Shown one piece after another: positions 14,523 to 21,628 of a stretch of DNA of 21,683 nucleotides (position 1 is the stretch's first letter; each line of letters starts with the position of its first letter). Origin of the DNA: DSOT01 sp052386775 (lineage in GTDB: Bacteria; Pseudomonadota; Gammaproteobacteria; Burkholderiales; SG8-41); the NCBI GenBank assembly GCA_052386775.1, contig JBQTJV010000024.1:1-21683 (forward strand), in the 5' to 3' direction. A program made the position numbers and the translations under genes. The notes below the pieces were generated by a model. The model did no database searches. It saw only the letters and a list, made by a program, of their open reading frames with translations, and was not told the origin of the DNA.

Positions 14523-14541
14523 TGCGGGTAAGGGAGGCTAC

Positions 14542-15516
14542 ATGATTAACGCCACAAGACACGTAATCGCATGGTGCGTCACGGGCGCGCTGGCCGCCGG
14601 CGTGTCTCCGGCTCTGGCGCAGGATGCGGTGAAGCGGCCGCTGCGGCTCCTGGTGCCCTCGCCGCCGGGCGGGCCGTCGGATTTTGCGGCACGGCTCGTC
14701 GCGCCCAGGCTGAGCGAGGCGCTCGCCCAGAACGTGGTGGTGGACAACCGCCAGAGTGTGAACGGCATCCTGGCGACGGAAATCGCCGCGCGGTCACCGG
14801 CCGACGGCAATACGCTGGTGATCGGCAACATCGGCACGATGGTGATGAATACCGGGCTCTACAAGAAGCTCCCCTACGACCCGCTGCGGGATTTCGTGCC
14901 GATCACCCAACTCGTGTCGGCCGGAACGGCGCTTGTCGCCAATCCGAAGTTTCCCGCGAAGACCTTCAAGGAGTTCGTCGCGGCAGCGAAGAAGGAGCCG
15001 GGCAAAATCAACATCGCCGTGGCCGGCGCCAACGGAGCGGTCGCGACCGAGGTGCTGAAGTATGCGGCCGGGATCAAGCTCAACAACATCCCGTACAAGG
15101 GCAGTTCACCGTCCGAAGTGGCGGTGATGGCCGGCGAAGTCGAAGTCGCGCTGCTGTCGATACCGGTGATCACGCCTCACATCAAGGCGGGACGAATGAA
15201 GGCGTATGGCGTGACCACGGCGAAACGCTCGCCCATGCTGCCGGAAGTGCCGACGATCCAGGAGCAGGGCCTCGAAGGCTACGAATTCGGGAACTGGCAT
15301 GGACTGCTTGCCCCGAAGGGTACGCCCGACAAAGCGGTGCGTACCCTTCACCGTGAGGCGGTCCGTATCCTGGCAACCAAGGATATCCACGACATCGTGG
15401 CGAACCGCGGCAACGAGATCATCGCCAACTCGCCGGAGGAGTTTTCGGCGCGGCTCAAGCGCGATATCCCGCGCTACAGAAAAATCATGACGGAGGCCGG
15501 AATACAGCCCCAGTGA
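14542..15516 (+). CDS. Bug/TctC-family periplasmic solute-binding protein (copy 3)
   Basis: A 324-residue Bug-type receptor with signal peptide MINATRHVIAWCVTGALAAG and cleavage near ALAQ. Motifs: VPSPPGGPSDFAARL, IPYKGSSPSE, LPEVPTIQEQGLEGYEF and the C-terminal RKIMTEAGIQPQ. The loop that is normally NRPGAGG reads NRQSVNG, losing the Pro-Gly pair beside the ligand pocket. The frame is open back to a TTG at 14380, but GGGAGG at 14532-14537 precedes the ATG at 14542, and the signal peptide begins there. It is followed by another Bug gene after 75 bp. No membrane component is nearby and the ligand is unknown. Confidence 0.92.
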   Translation: MINATRHVIAWCVTGALAAGVSPALAQDAVKRPLRLLVPSPPGGPSDFAARLVAPRLSEALAQNVVVDNRQSVNGILATEIAARSPADGNTLVIGNIGTMVMNTGLYKKLPYDPLRDFVPITQLVSAGTALVANPKFPAKTFKEFVAAAKKEPGKINIAVAGANGAVATEVLKYAAGIKLNNIPYKGSSPSEVAVMAGEVEVALLSIPVITPHIKAGRMKAYGVTTAKRSPMLPEVPTIQEQGLEGYEFGNWHGLLAPKGTPDKAVRTLHREAVRILATKDIHDIVANRGNEIIANSPEEFSARLKRDIPRYRKIMTEAGIQPQ

Positions 15517-15532
15517 TGGTCGTCTTGACGGG

Positions 15533-15558
15533 ATTCCGGTCTGGCGCTGGAATGACGA
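15533..15558. repeat. REP-like palindrome, copy 2
   Basis: ATTCCGG (15533-15539) and CTGGAAT (15547-15553) form a seven-base stem with one G-U pair around a seven-base loop, followed by GACGA. The trailing sequence GGAATGACGA is identical to that at 14513-14522. It sits in the short gap between two Bug genes. Confidence 0.65.
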
Positions 15559-15591
15559 CTGAACTTGACCGAGAAACCGGAGGGGGGTCCG

Positions 15592-16563
15592 ATGAACACG
15601 TTGTCGCTGCGTACGCTGCCGTTCTTGTTGCTCACGATGGTCTTTGCAGCCCCGGCCGCTGCACAGAATTATCCCGTCAGGCCGATCCGCATCATCGTGC
15701 CGTATGCGCCCGGCGGCTCCACCGACGTGGTGTTTCGCATCCTCGCGCCGCGCCTCAGCGAAAATCTGGGCCAGCAGGTGCTGGTCGAGAACCGCCCCGG
15801 CGCGGCATCGACCATCGGGCTCGACCTGGTCGCGAAATCGCCCGCTGACGGCTACACGGTCGGAGTGGCCAACATCGCGTACGGTGCGAACCCGACCCTG
15901 TACAAGAAAATGCCGTTTGACGCCGAGCGGGACCTGGCGCCGGTGAGCCTGGTCTCGATCGTCACCATGGTGCTGTCCGTGCATCCCTCGGTGCCGGCCA
16001 AGTCGGTGAAACAGTTGATCGCGCTTGCGAAGTCGAAGCCCGGGACGCTCAACTACGGGTCGGCGGGAAACGGGAGCGCCAATCATCTGGCTACGGCGCG
16101 TTTTGCGCACATGACGGGTACCAACCTGGTACACGTGCCTTACAAAGGAGGCGGTCCTGCGGTGGTCTCGATCGTGAGCGGTGAGACCGCGGTGCTGTTC
16201 GCGACCATACCGTCGGCGATCCAGCATTTCAAAAGCGGCAAGCTGGTTCCGCTGGGCGTAAGCCGGGCCCAACGCAACGCGGCGCTGCCCGACATTCCAA
16301 CCGTGGCGGAAGCCGGTGTGCCCGGCTACGAAGCGATCGAGTGGAACGGAGCGATGGTGCCCAGTGGCACTCCCGCCGCGGTCGTCAATCGCCTACACCA
16401 GGCGATCGTCAAGGCGGCGGCGATTCCGGATATCAAGGAGCGCGTGAACGGCCTGGGCGCCGATCTCGTCGGCAATTCGCCCGACGAGTTCAGGACGTTC
16501 CTCAAAAACGAGCTCGCCACCTGGGGAAAGGTGGTGAAGGAAGTGGGAATGCGGATCGACTAA
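15592..16563 (+). CDS. Bug/TctC-family periplasmic solute-binding protein (copy 4)
   Basis: A 323-residue receptor that is the most canonical Bug protein of the window: signal peptide MNTLSLRTLPFLLLTMVFAA with cleavage near AAAQ, then VPYAPGGSTDVVFRIL, ENRPGAASTIG, NYGSAGNGSANHL, VPYKGGGPAVV, LPDIPTVAEAGVPGYE and the C-terminal GKVVKEVGMRID. The purine-rich CCGGAGGGGGG stretch just upstream supports ATG 15592 over the in-frame TTG at 15565. The gene ends five bases before the stop of the convergent DUF5666-like gene. It is probably cotranscribed with copy 3, possibly from separate duplication events, given their low similarity by eye. Confidence 0.93.
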   Translation: MNTLSLRTLPFLLLTMVFAAPAAAQNYPVRPIRIIVPYAPGGSTDVVFRILAPRLSENLGQQVLVENRPGAASTIGLDLVAKSPADGYTVGVANIAYGANPTLYKKMPFDAERDLAPVSLVSIVTMVLSVHPSVPAKSVKQLIALAKSKPGTLNYGSAGNGSANHLATARFAHMTGTNLVHVPYKGGGPAVVSIVSGETAVLFATIPSAIQHFKSGKLVPLGVSRAQRNAALPDIPTVAEAGVPGYEAIEWNGAMVPSGTPAAVVNRLHQAIVKAAAIPDIKERVNGLGADLVGNSPDEFRTFLKNELATWGKVVKEVGMRID

Positions 16564-16568
16564 GGGCT

Positions 16569-17159
16569 CTAAGCCTGCGTGGGCTTCGGCTTGCTCACCT
16601 GGATGCGCTGGGCGGCGAGCTGGCCATCGGCGCCTGGCGTGGCCGTCAGGTTGACGATCGCGCCCGGAACAAAATGGGCGCGTTCTCCTGGCACTAGCAT
16701 GGTGATCGAGGCGTCTTCCGGCACCACGATCTTCTGCGAGCCGCCCTCGTAAGTCAGGGTCAGCTCGCGCCCCTTGGTCGCCTGCACCACCGCCGATACG
16801 GTTGCGTTGGTCATGGTCTGATCGTCTCGCCCGTCGAACGGACGGTGCCCGGGGTTGACCGGTTTGGGAAAACGCCGGATTTCGAAGGCGGTGAGCGAGC
16901 CGTCGGGCCCTTTCGCGGATGTTACGCCGAGAAAATCGCCGGCCTTGATATCGCTGATGGTGATCGGTTGCGTGAACACGATCTCGGTTTTATCGACCAC
17001 CAGCACTTTGCTGATTTGACTGTCGCGGACCTTCACCGTGAGCACATTGCCGTCGAATGCTGTGATGGCGCCGCGTATCCGGGTGACCTTCTGTGCATCC
17101 GTGGGCACGCTCGCAAACAGCAGCGCGCCAGAGAACAGCACAATCCAGGTGTTTTTCAT
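16569..17159 (-). CDS. Exported DUF5666-like beta-rich protein (paralogue A)
   Basis: A 196-residue protein with a signal peptide (MKNTWIVLFSGALLFASVPTDAQ shortened at about residue 22) and a body of repeated short beta strands: RIRGAITAFDGNVLTVKVRD, then DIKAGDFLGV, TMTNATVSAVV, KGRELTLTYEGG, KIVVPEDASITMLVPGE. This layout fits the DUF5666-type OB-like beta-barrel proteins found in soil proteobacteria; biochemical role unknown. GGAGG six bases before the ATG supports the start. It is a clear paralogue of the next gene upstream (17279-17905), sharing the RIRGxITA, TMTNA and QKIxVPxxxxI patterns. Periplasmic or surface location is inferred from the signal peptide only. Confidence 0.8.
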   Translation of the reverse strand: MKNTWIVLFSGALLFASVPTDAQKVTRIRGAITAFDGNVLTVKVRDSQISKVLVVDKTEIVFTQPITISDIKAGDFLGVTSAKGPDGSLTAFEIRRFPKPVNPGHRPFDGRDDQTMTNATVSAVVQATKGRELTLTYEGGSQKIVVPEDASITMLVPGERAHFVPGAIVNLTATPGADGQLAAQRIQVSKPKPTQA

Positions 17160-17199
17160 GTCTTGCCTCCGATGTCAGTTAGGCATCATTTCCAGCCAA

Positions 17200-17274
17200 T
17201 TCGTTCCCGAAGCGATTCGTCCCTCGCGAAGGGAAGTTCGTTCCCGCGCTTTTTTAAGGGGGCAGTCGTTCCCG
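17200..17274 (-). repeat. Short direct repeats of CGGGAACGAA between the paralogues
   Basis: Read on the minus strand, CGGGAACGA(A/C) occurs at 17274-17265, 17246-17237 and 17209-17200, with a degenerate copy (CGAGGGACGAA) near 17226-17216. The units are 21-28 bp apart (about 16 bp between the degenerate and last copies) within the 119-bp gap between two paralogous genes. One unit overlaps a small TCCCT..AGGGA hairpin (17220-17234). Nothing else is recognisable in the gap apart from the ribosome site of paralogue A. Confidence 0.6.
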
Positions 17275-17278
17275 CTTT

Positions 17279-17905
17279 TCACTGCGGCGGACGGACGCCG
17301 TCCCGGCTCACCTGGATGCGCGAGACGGTCATCTTGCCTTCGGCGTCGACGCTGGCCGACGTAAAGATGTACTCACCCGGCTTGAGGAACGAGCGATCGG
17401 CCGGCACGGTGGTCACGATCGGCGTGCCGGGCGGAACGATGATTTTCTGCGCGCCGTCCTTGTATTCGAGCGTCAGCTCGTGAGCCTTGCCCACGCTGAC
17501 GACGGTGGCGACATTCGCATTAGTCATCGTGGACCCGGGTTCGAGATCCCACGCGCCGTGACCTTCGCGAACCGTGCGCGGTATGGTATGCACTTCGCGC
17601 GCGACCAGCGTTCCATCCGCAGCCTTCATGGCCGTGGAGCCGACGTAGTCGCCTTTCTTCAAATCGGTAAGCGCGATGGCCTTGGCGGCGGCGACCGCCG
17701 TCTTTTCGGTCATGTGCAGCTTGAGGTCCTTGCCGTCACGCGATTTCACCGAAAGAACGTCTCCCTCTACCGCAGTGATCGTTCCGCGCACCCGCACATT
17801 GGTCTGGCCGTACGCCGTGCCGGCGAGTGCGAGGGTGGCAAGAAGCAGGATCGTGCCGAATCGTTCATTACGGACCTCCTTGGGCTGACAGCAGTGCGAC
17901 TTCAT
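17279..17905 (-). CDS. Exported DUF5666-like beta-rich protein (paralogue B), probable frameshift at its start
   Basis: The open frame encodes RFGTILLLATLALAGTAYGQ, a typical Sec signal peptide, followed by the same beta-strand body as paralogue A: VRGTITAVEGDVLSVKSRDG, DLKKGDYVGS, TMTNANVATVVSV, KIIVPPGTPIVTTVP and SRIQVSRDG. In-frame starts exist only at 17905 and 17923, which lack a ribosome site and give an odd N-terminus (MKSHCCQPKEVRNE). A perfect AAGGAGG is instead placed six bases before an ATG at 17868 that is one base out of frame; adding one base there gives MNRFGTILLLA. So the real gene probably starts at 17868 and is disrupted, or misread, in codon 2 or 3. Role unknown. Confidence 0.75.
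   Translation of the reverse strand: MKSHCCQPKEVRNERFGTILLLATLALAGTAYGQTNVRVRGTITAVEGDVLSVKSRDGKDLKLHMTEKTAVAAAKAIALTDLKKGDYVGSTAMKAADGTLVAREVHTIPRTVREGHGAWDLEPGSTMTNANVATVVSVGKAHELTLEYKDGAQKIIVPPGTPIVTTVPADRSFLKPGEYIFTSASVDAEGKMTVSRIQVSRDGVRPPQ
17866..17881 (-). promoter_or_regulatory. Ribosome binding site and out-of-frame ATG of paralogue B
   Basis: AAGGAGG (17881-17875) is followed after six bases by ATG (17868-17866). This ideal initiation region opens a frame that ends after about 30 codons, whereas the signal-peptide frame lies one base away. Confidence 0.7.
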
Positions 17906-17934
17906 AAACACCACGGCGTGCATTCTATTCCGCA

Positions 17935-17961
17935 GCGCCTGCGATTGTTGCGGCGCCTGCG
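17935..17961. repeat. Nine-base direct repeat GCGCCTGCG in the divergent gap
   Basis: GCGCCTGCG occurs at 17935-17943 and 17953-17961, 18 bp apart, between the DUF5666-like pair and the dehydrogenase gene. The second copy falls inside the spacer of a candidate promoter, so an operator is possible; chance is also possible in GC-rich DNA. Confidence 0.4.
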
Positions 17962-17976
17962 CGGATCGTCTACGAT
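17948..17976 (+). promoter_or_regulatory. Candidate promoter for the dehydrogenase-UbiD pair
   Basis: TTGCGG (17948-17953) and TACGAT (17971-17976) are spaced by 17 bp, matching three and four consensus bases. Placement about 55 bp before the ATG at 18031 is sensible; the match is weak. Confidence 0.27.
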
Positions 17977-18030
17977 CACTCGCCGCAGCGAAAGCACCTC
18001 AAAAAACATAATCCCGGATCATCATCATTC

Positions 18031-19050
18031 ATGAAAACTCTCGTCTTCGGAGCGGGTGCGATAGGCGGTTATCTGGGCGGCATTCTGACCGCCGCCGGGG
18101 CGGATGTCACGCTGGTCGCCCGCGGCGCTCAGCACGCGGCGCTCTCCACGAAAGGACTGAGGCTAGAAGGCGCGAAGAGCGGGCGCCCGGACCCCATTCG
18201 CGTCAGGGTCTGCAAGCCGGGGGAAGAGAGCGGCACCTACGATCTCATCTTTATCGGGCTCAAAGCGCATCAGATCGCCGACAACGCTGCCCATCTCACG
18301 CGCCTGCTCGCGCCGGGCGGAATGCTGCTTTTTCCGCAAAACGGCATCCCCTGGTGGTATTTCGAGAAGCTCGATTCGCCGCTGCGCGGGACGCGGCTGC
18401 CTTCGCTCGATCCCGATGGCGTCCTCGCGAAGACCTTTCCGCTCGACGCGGTGATCGGCGCGGTTACCAACAAGCCGGCTGAGCTGCGGGCGCCGGGTCA
18501 CATCCGCCTGGCGGACCAGGCGAGCGACCGGCTGGTGGTCGGCGAGCTCGACAACAAGCTGACGCCGCGGCTGGAAGCGCTCAAGGCGCTGATCGAGCCG
18601 GCGGGCTGGCCGGTGCTCGTCACCGACGATATCCGCACGTTCAAATGGCGGAAGCTGCTCTCCAACGCGGTATTCAATCCGCTGGGAGCGCTCACCCAGT
18701 CCTCGGCGCTGCAGCTCGTCAGGTTTCCGGGCACGCGGCGTCTCGCGCTGGAGACGATTCGGGAAGTGTGTGCAGTGGCCGCCGCGCTCGGCGTCGTGCC
18801 CGACATGGATCCGGAACAGATGATTGCCGCCACCGAGAAGCGCGTCGAGATCCCGTCCTCCACGCTGCAGGACGTGCGCGCGGGACGGCAGATGGAGCTC
18901 GATGCGCTCGACAACGCGGTGATCGACATCGCCAGGTTGACCGGCGTGCCGACGCCCCATCTCGAAATCGTGGCGGCCTGCGCCAACATGCTGAACCGGC
19001 GGATCGTCGAAGACCGCTGGGCCTTCACACCCAGGGTCGTCCAGAGTTAG
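18031..19050 (+). CDS. 2-dehydropantoate 2-reductase (PanE/ApbA) family dehydrogenase
   Basis: A 339-residue NADP-dependent dehydrogenase. The N-terminal FGAGAIGGYLGG (6-17) is the Rossmann nucleotide loop, VARG (29-32) follows the second strand, FPQNGIPWWYF (101-111) is the mid-domain substrate-side motif, K208 in KWRKLLSN is the likely catalytic lysine, and SSTLQDVRAGRQMELD (276-291) is the C-terminal substrate-binding helix. PanE reduces ketopantoate in pantothenate synthesis, but many paralogues, especially with catabolic neighbours as here, act on other 2-keto acids. The UbiD-family gene begins eight bases after its stop, so the two likely work in one pathway. Family firm, substrate uncertain. 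Confidence 0.87.
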   Translation: MKTLVFGAGAIGGYLGGILTAAGADVTLVARGAQHAALSTKGLRLEGAKSGRPDPIRVRVCKPGEESGTYDLIFIGLKAHQIADNAAHLTRLLAPGGMLLFPQNGIPWWYFEKLDSPLRGTRLPSLDPDGVLAKTFPLDAVIGAVTNKPAELRAPGHIRLADQASDRLVVGELDNKLTPRLEALKALIEPAGWPVLVTDDIRTFKWRKLLSNAVFNPLGALTQSSALQLVRFPGTRRLALETIREVCAVAAALGVVPDMDPEQMIAATEKRVEIPSSTLQDVRAGRQMELDALDNAVIDIARLTGVPTPHLEIVAACANMLNRRIVEDRWAFTPRVVQS

Positions 19051-19058
19051 CGCCGTCC

Positions 19059-20693
19059 ATGAAGAAAGCCACGCCGGGTTACGCCGATCTGCACGAGCAT
19101 CTGCAAGCGCTCGAGGCGGCCGGTCTGCTCCTCACCATCGACCGGCCGATCGACAAGGACGCCGAACTCCATCCGCTCGTGCGCTGGCAGTTCGTGGGCG
19201 GCATCGAGGAACACGAGCGCCGCGCGTTTCTCTTTACCAACGTCATCGATGGCCGCGGCCGCAAGTACCGGTTTCCGGTCGTGGTGGCGGCCTATGCCGG
19301 CAACGCGGCGATCTACAGCGTCGGCATGCGCTCCCCGGTCGAGGACATCGAGGCGCGGTGGGCGCGTGCCATCGCCAACCCGATTGCACCACGGCTCGTG
19401 GAGCACGCCGCGTGCCAGGAGGTCGTGATCACCGGAGACGCATTGAAAGGCGAGGGCAACGGGCTCGATGCGCTGCCCATTCCGATCTCGACGCCGGGCT
19501 TTGACAGCGCACCGACGCTCACGGCGACCAACGTCATCACCCGCGATCCCGAAAGCGGCATACAGAATCACGGGACCTATCGCGCGGGGTTGAAGGCCGC
19601 GGACCGGATGGTGGTCCGCATGGCGACGCGCATCGGCGGCGCCGGCGGCTACCGGCATTACCTGAAGCATCAGCAGCGCGGCGAGAAAGAGATGCCGTGC
19701 GCGATTGCGCTCGGCTGCCCGCCGTGCGTCGCCTATGTCGCGCCGATGAAGCTGCCGCTCGATGTGGACGAAGTCGGCGTCGCGGGGGGGCTCGCCGGCG
19801 AACCGATAAGGGTGGTGAAGGGGAAGACCATCGATCTGCTCGTGCCGGCGGAGGCGGAGATCGTCATCGAGGGCATGATCGATACCGAGTATCTCGAACC
19901 CGAGGGCCCGTTCGGCGAATCGCACGGGCACATCGCGCTCGAGGAATTCAACATGCCGATGCGGGTCACCGCGATCACGCACCGCCGCAACGCCATCGTC
20001 GCCTCTTACCTGAGCCAGGTCACGCCCAGTGAATCGAGCGCCATCAAGCGCGTCTCCTACGAGCCGATGTTCCTGGCGCATCTGCGCAATACGCTCGGCA
20101 TACGCGCGGTGAAGCGCGTGAAGTTGCACGAGCGACTCACCGCGATCCGGCGCGTCATCGTGATCACGATGGAGAAAAACGCGCCGCGCACGGAGGTCTG
20201 GCGCGCGCTGCTCGGGGCGTCGAGCTTCAAGGCCGATTGCGGCAAGATCTGCATCGCGGTGAACGAGGACATCGATCCGGACAATTCGGATGCGATCTTC
20301 TGGGCGCTCGCTTTCCGCATGGATCCCTCCAAGGACCTGCAGGTGCTGCCGTATCGCAGCGCGGGTCACGGGCCGGAACGCGAACACGAGTCGGAGCGCG
20401 AAGACGCAACGCTGCTCATGGATGCGACGATGAAGGAGGAACTGCCGCCGCTCGCGCTGCCGAAACGGGAGTACATGGAGCGCGCGCGGAAAGTGTGGGA
20501 GGAATTGGGCCTGCCGAAGCTGCGCCCGCAGTCGCCATGGTACAGCGCGCCGATGGGCGACTGGCTGCCGCAGTGGGACGAAGCCGCGCAGCGCGCTGCC
20601 GAAGGCCGCTATCTCGAAAACGGCGAGATCAGCGCGAAACTGAAGCGCCCGGGCCTGAAGCCGGAAACGAAATTCCGTCCGGACGAAGCCTAA
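19059..20693 (+). CDS. UbiD-family prenyl-FMN-dependent decarboxylase
   Basis: A 544-residue UbiD-family protein, which decarboxylates or carboxylates aromatic and alpha-beta-unsaturated acids using prenylated FMN. Residues matching the Fdc1 active site are present: Asn170 and Arg175 (IQNHGTYRAG), Glu282 and Glu287 (LEPEGPFGESHGH); the metal-side block NEDIDPDNSDAIFWAL (402-417) is also kept. The frame is open back to 18645, but that stretch lies inside the dehydrogenase gene; ATG 19059, eight bases after its stop, is the natural start, with no good ribosome site, so translational coupling is likely. No UbiX prenyltransferase is in the window and must be elsewhere. Its last four bases overlap the convergent sirtuin stop. 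Confidence 0.93.
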   Translation: MKKATPGYADLHEHLQALEAAGLLLTIDRPIDKDAELHPLVRWQFVGGIEEHERRAFLFTNVIDGRGRKYRFPVVVAAYAGNAAIYSVGMRSPVEDIEARWARAIANPIAPRLVEHAACQEVVITGDALKGEGNGLDALPIPISTPGFDSAPTLTATNVITRDPESGIQNHGTYRAGLKAADRMVVRMATRIGGAGGYRHYLKHQQRGEKEMPCAIALGCPPCVAYVAPMKLPLDVDEVGVAGGLAGEPIRVVKGKTIDLLVPAEAEIVIEGMIDTEYLEPEGPFGESHGHIALEEFNMPMRVTAITHRRNAIVASYLSQVTPSESSAIKRVSYEPMFLAHLRNTLGIRAVKRVKLHERLTAIRRVIVITMEKNAPRTEVWRALLGASSFKADCGKICIAVNEDIDPDNSDAIFWALAFRMDPSKDLQVLPYRSAGHGPEREHESEREDATLLMDATMKEELPPLALPKREYMERARKVWEELGLPKLRPQSPWYSAPMGDWLPQWDEAAQRAAEGRYLENGEISAKLKRPGLKPETKFRPDEA

Positions 20694-21430
20694 AGCTTCT
20701 CCAGCACCGCGCGCAGCGTGGCGCCGATCTGCTCGCGGATCACGATGTCGGCGAGGTGATCGAGCGGTGTTTCCTGGTTGTTGAGGATCACGAGCCGCGC
20801 GCCCGACTGTTTCGCGATCCGCGGAAAGGAGGCGGCGGGCTCGACCACCAGCGAAGAACCGATCGAGATGAAGAGGTCGGCCGCCATGGCGAGTTCTGCC
20901 GCGCGACGCATTTCCTGTTCAGGCATCGCCTGTCCGAACGAGATCGTGCGCGTCTTGATCGGGCCGCGGCAGCCATCGCACTCCGGTGCGGCTTCGCCCT
21001 TTTCAACGCGCGCCACGATTTCCGATGTCGGCCATTCCTTCCCGCAATGCTGGCACGCGGCGTAACGGTTCGTCCCGTGCAGCTCGATCACCTTTTCGCT
21101 CCCCGCATCGAGGTGCAGGCCGTCGATATTCTGGGTGATGACCGCGCTCAAGTGTCCGCGCCGCTGCAACTCGGCGATGGTGTGATGGCCGTCGTTGGGT
21201 TTCGCGCTGCTGCAGCGGTGGAACATGCGCACGCCGCGCTCCCATGCCCTGACGCGCGCGGCCCGATCGGCCATGAAGTCCTGGTACATCACGGGTGTCT
21301 CGGTGGTCCAGACACCTTGCGGTCCGCGGAAGTCGGGGATGCCGCTTTCGGTGCTGATGCCCGCGCCGGTGAACGCGACGCCGCGCCGCGCGCGCCGCAC
21401 GAGCTCACGGAAGGCGGACAGCTGGTCCAT
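20690..21430 (-). CDS. Sir2-family NAD-dependent protein deacylase (sirtuin)
   Basis: A 246-residue sirtuin. The NAD-binding GAGISTESGIPDFRG (22-36), TQNIDGLH (99-106), catalytic His118 in ELHGT, zinc cysteines C126, C129, C151 and C154, and GSSLVVEPAA (191-200) are all present. The usual FGE motif reads FGQ (165-167) and the ribose-side segment is ILNNQETPLD. The Tyr-Arg pair that marks desuccinylases is not evident, so deacetylase or another short-chain deacylase is the default reading. Bacterial sirtuins often reactivate acyl-CoA synthetases by deacetylation, an attractive link to the CoA-ester metabolism of this region, but no synthetase gene is present here. The gene overlaps the UbiD-family stop by four bases on the opposite strand. 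Confidence 0.93.
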   Translation of the reverse strand: MDQLSAFRELVRRARRGVAFTGAGISTESGIPDFRGPQGVWTTETPVMYQDFMADRAARVRAWERGVRMFHRCSSAKPNDGHHTIAELQRRGHLSAVITQNIDGLHLDAGSEKVIELHGTNRYAACQHCGKEWPTSEIVARVEKGEAAPECDGCRGPIKTRTISFGQAMPEQEMRRAAELAMAADLFISIGSSLVVEPAASFPRIAKQSGARLVILNNQETPLDHLADIVIREQIGATLRAVLEKL

Positions 21431-21477
21431 AGAGACTCGAAGTGCAGAGAGGCGTCTGCCCGCTGCAAACCGGGATA

Positions 21478-21534
21478 CACATAGCCGGACCCCGGCGTAC
21501 GCCGGGGAGACGATTCGCTGGCATTACTCGGGCT
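21478..21534. repeat. Left arm of a 57-bp exact inverted repeat
   Basis: Identical, as reverse complement, to 21627-21683 over all 57 bases. It contains the last codons and stop of a minus-strand Bug gene and a perfect 18-bp palindrome CCCCGGCGTACGCCGGGG (21490-21507). The arms are 92 bp apart. Confidence 0.95.
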
Positions 21535-21628
21535 TGATGCCGGCCGCCTTGGTGAGCTTCTGCCACTTCGCGATCTCGTCCTTGATGTCCTTCTCGAATT
21601 CCTCGGGCGTATCGCCCGCCGCTTCCAG
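21524..21628 (-). pseudogene. 3' fragment of a Bug/TctC gene between inverted-repeat arms
   Basis: On the minus strand the frame ending at TAA (21526-21524) reads LEAAGDTPEEFEKDIKDEIA and then KWQKLTKAAGIKPE, the typical C-terminal end of a Bug receptor (compare GKVVRENKIKPE in copy 1). Upstream the frame enters the right repeat arm, where recognisable Bug sequence fades and an in-frame TAG appears near 21679-21677. Only about 35 codons are therefore intact. Either the gene is truncated by the inverted repeat or the join is an assembly artefact. Confidence 0.75.

Noticed and set aside
14380..14541. N-terminal extension of Bug copy 3 from a TTG start
   Set aside because: The extension would run through the REP-like palindrome and precede a normal signal peptide with its own ribosome site at 14532-14537.
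17200..17274. CRISPR-like array
   Set aside because: Units are only about ten bases, spacing is irregular, and no cas genes are present.
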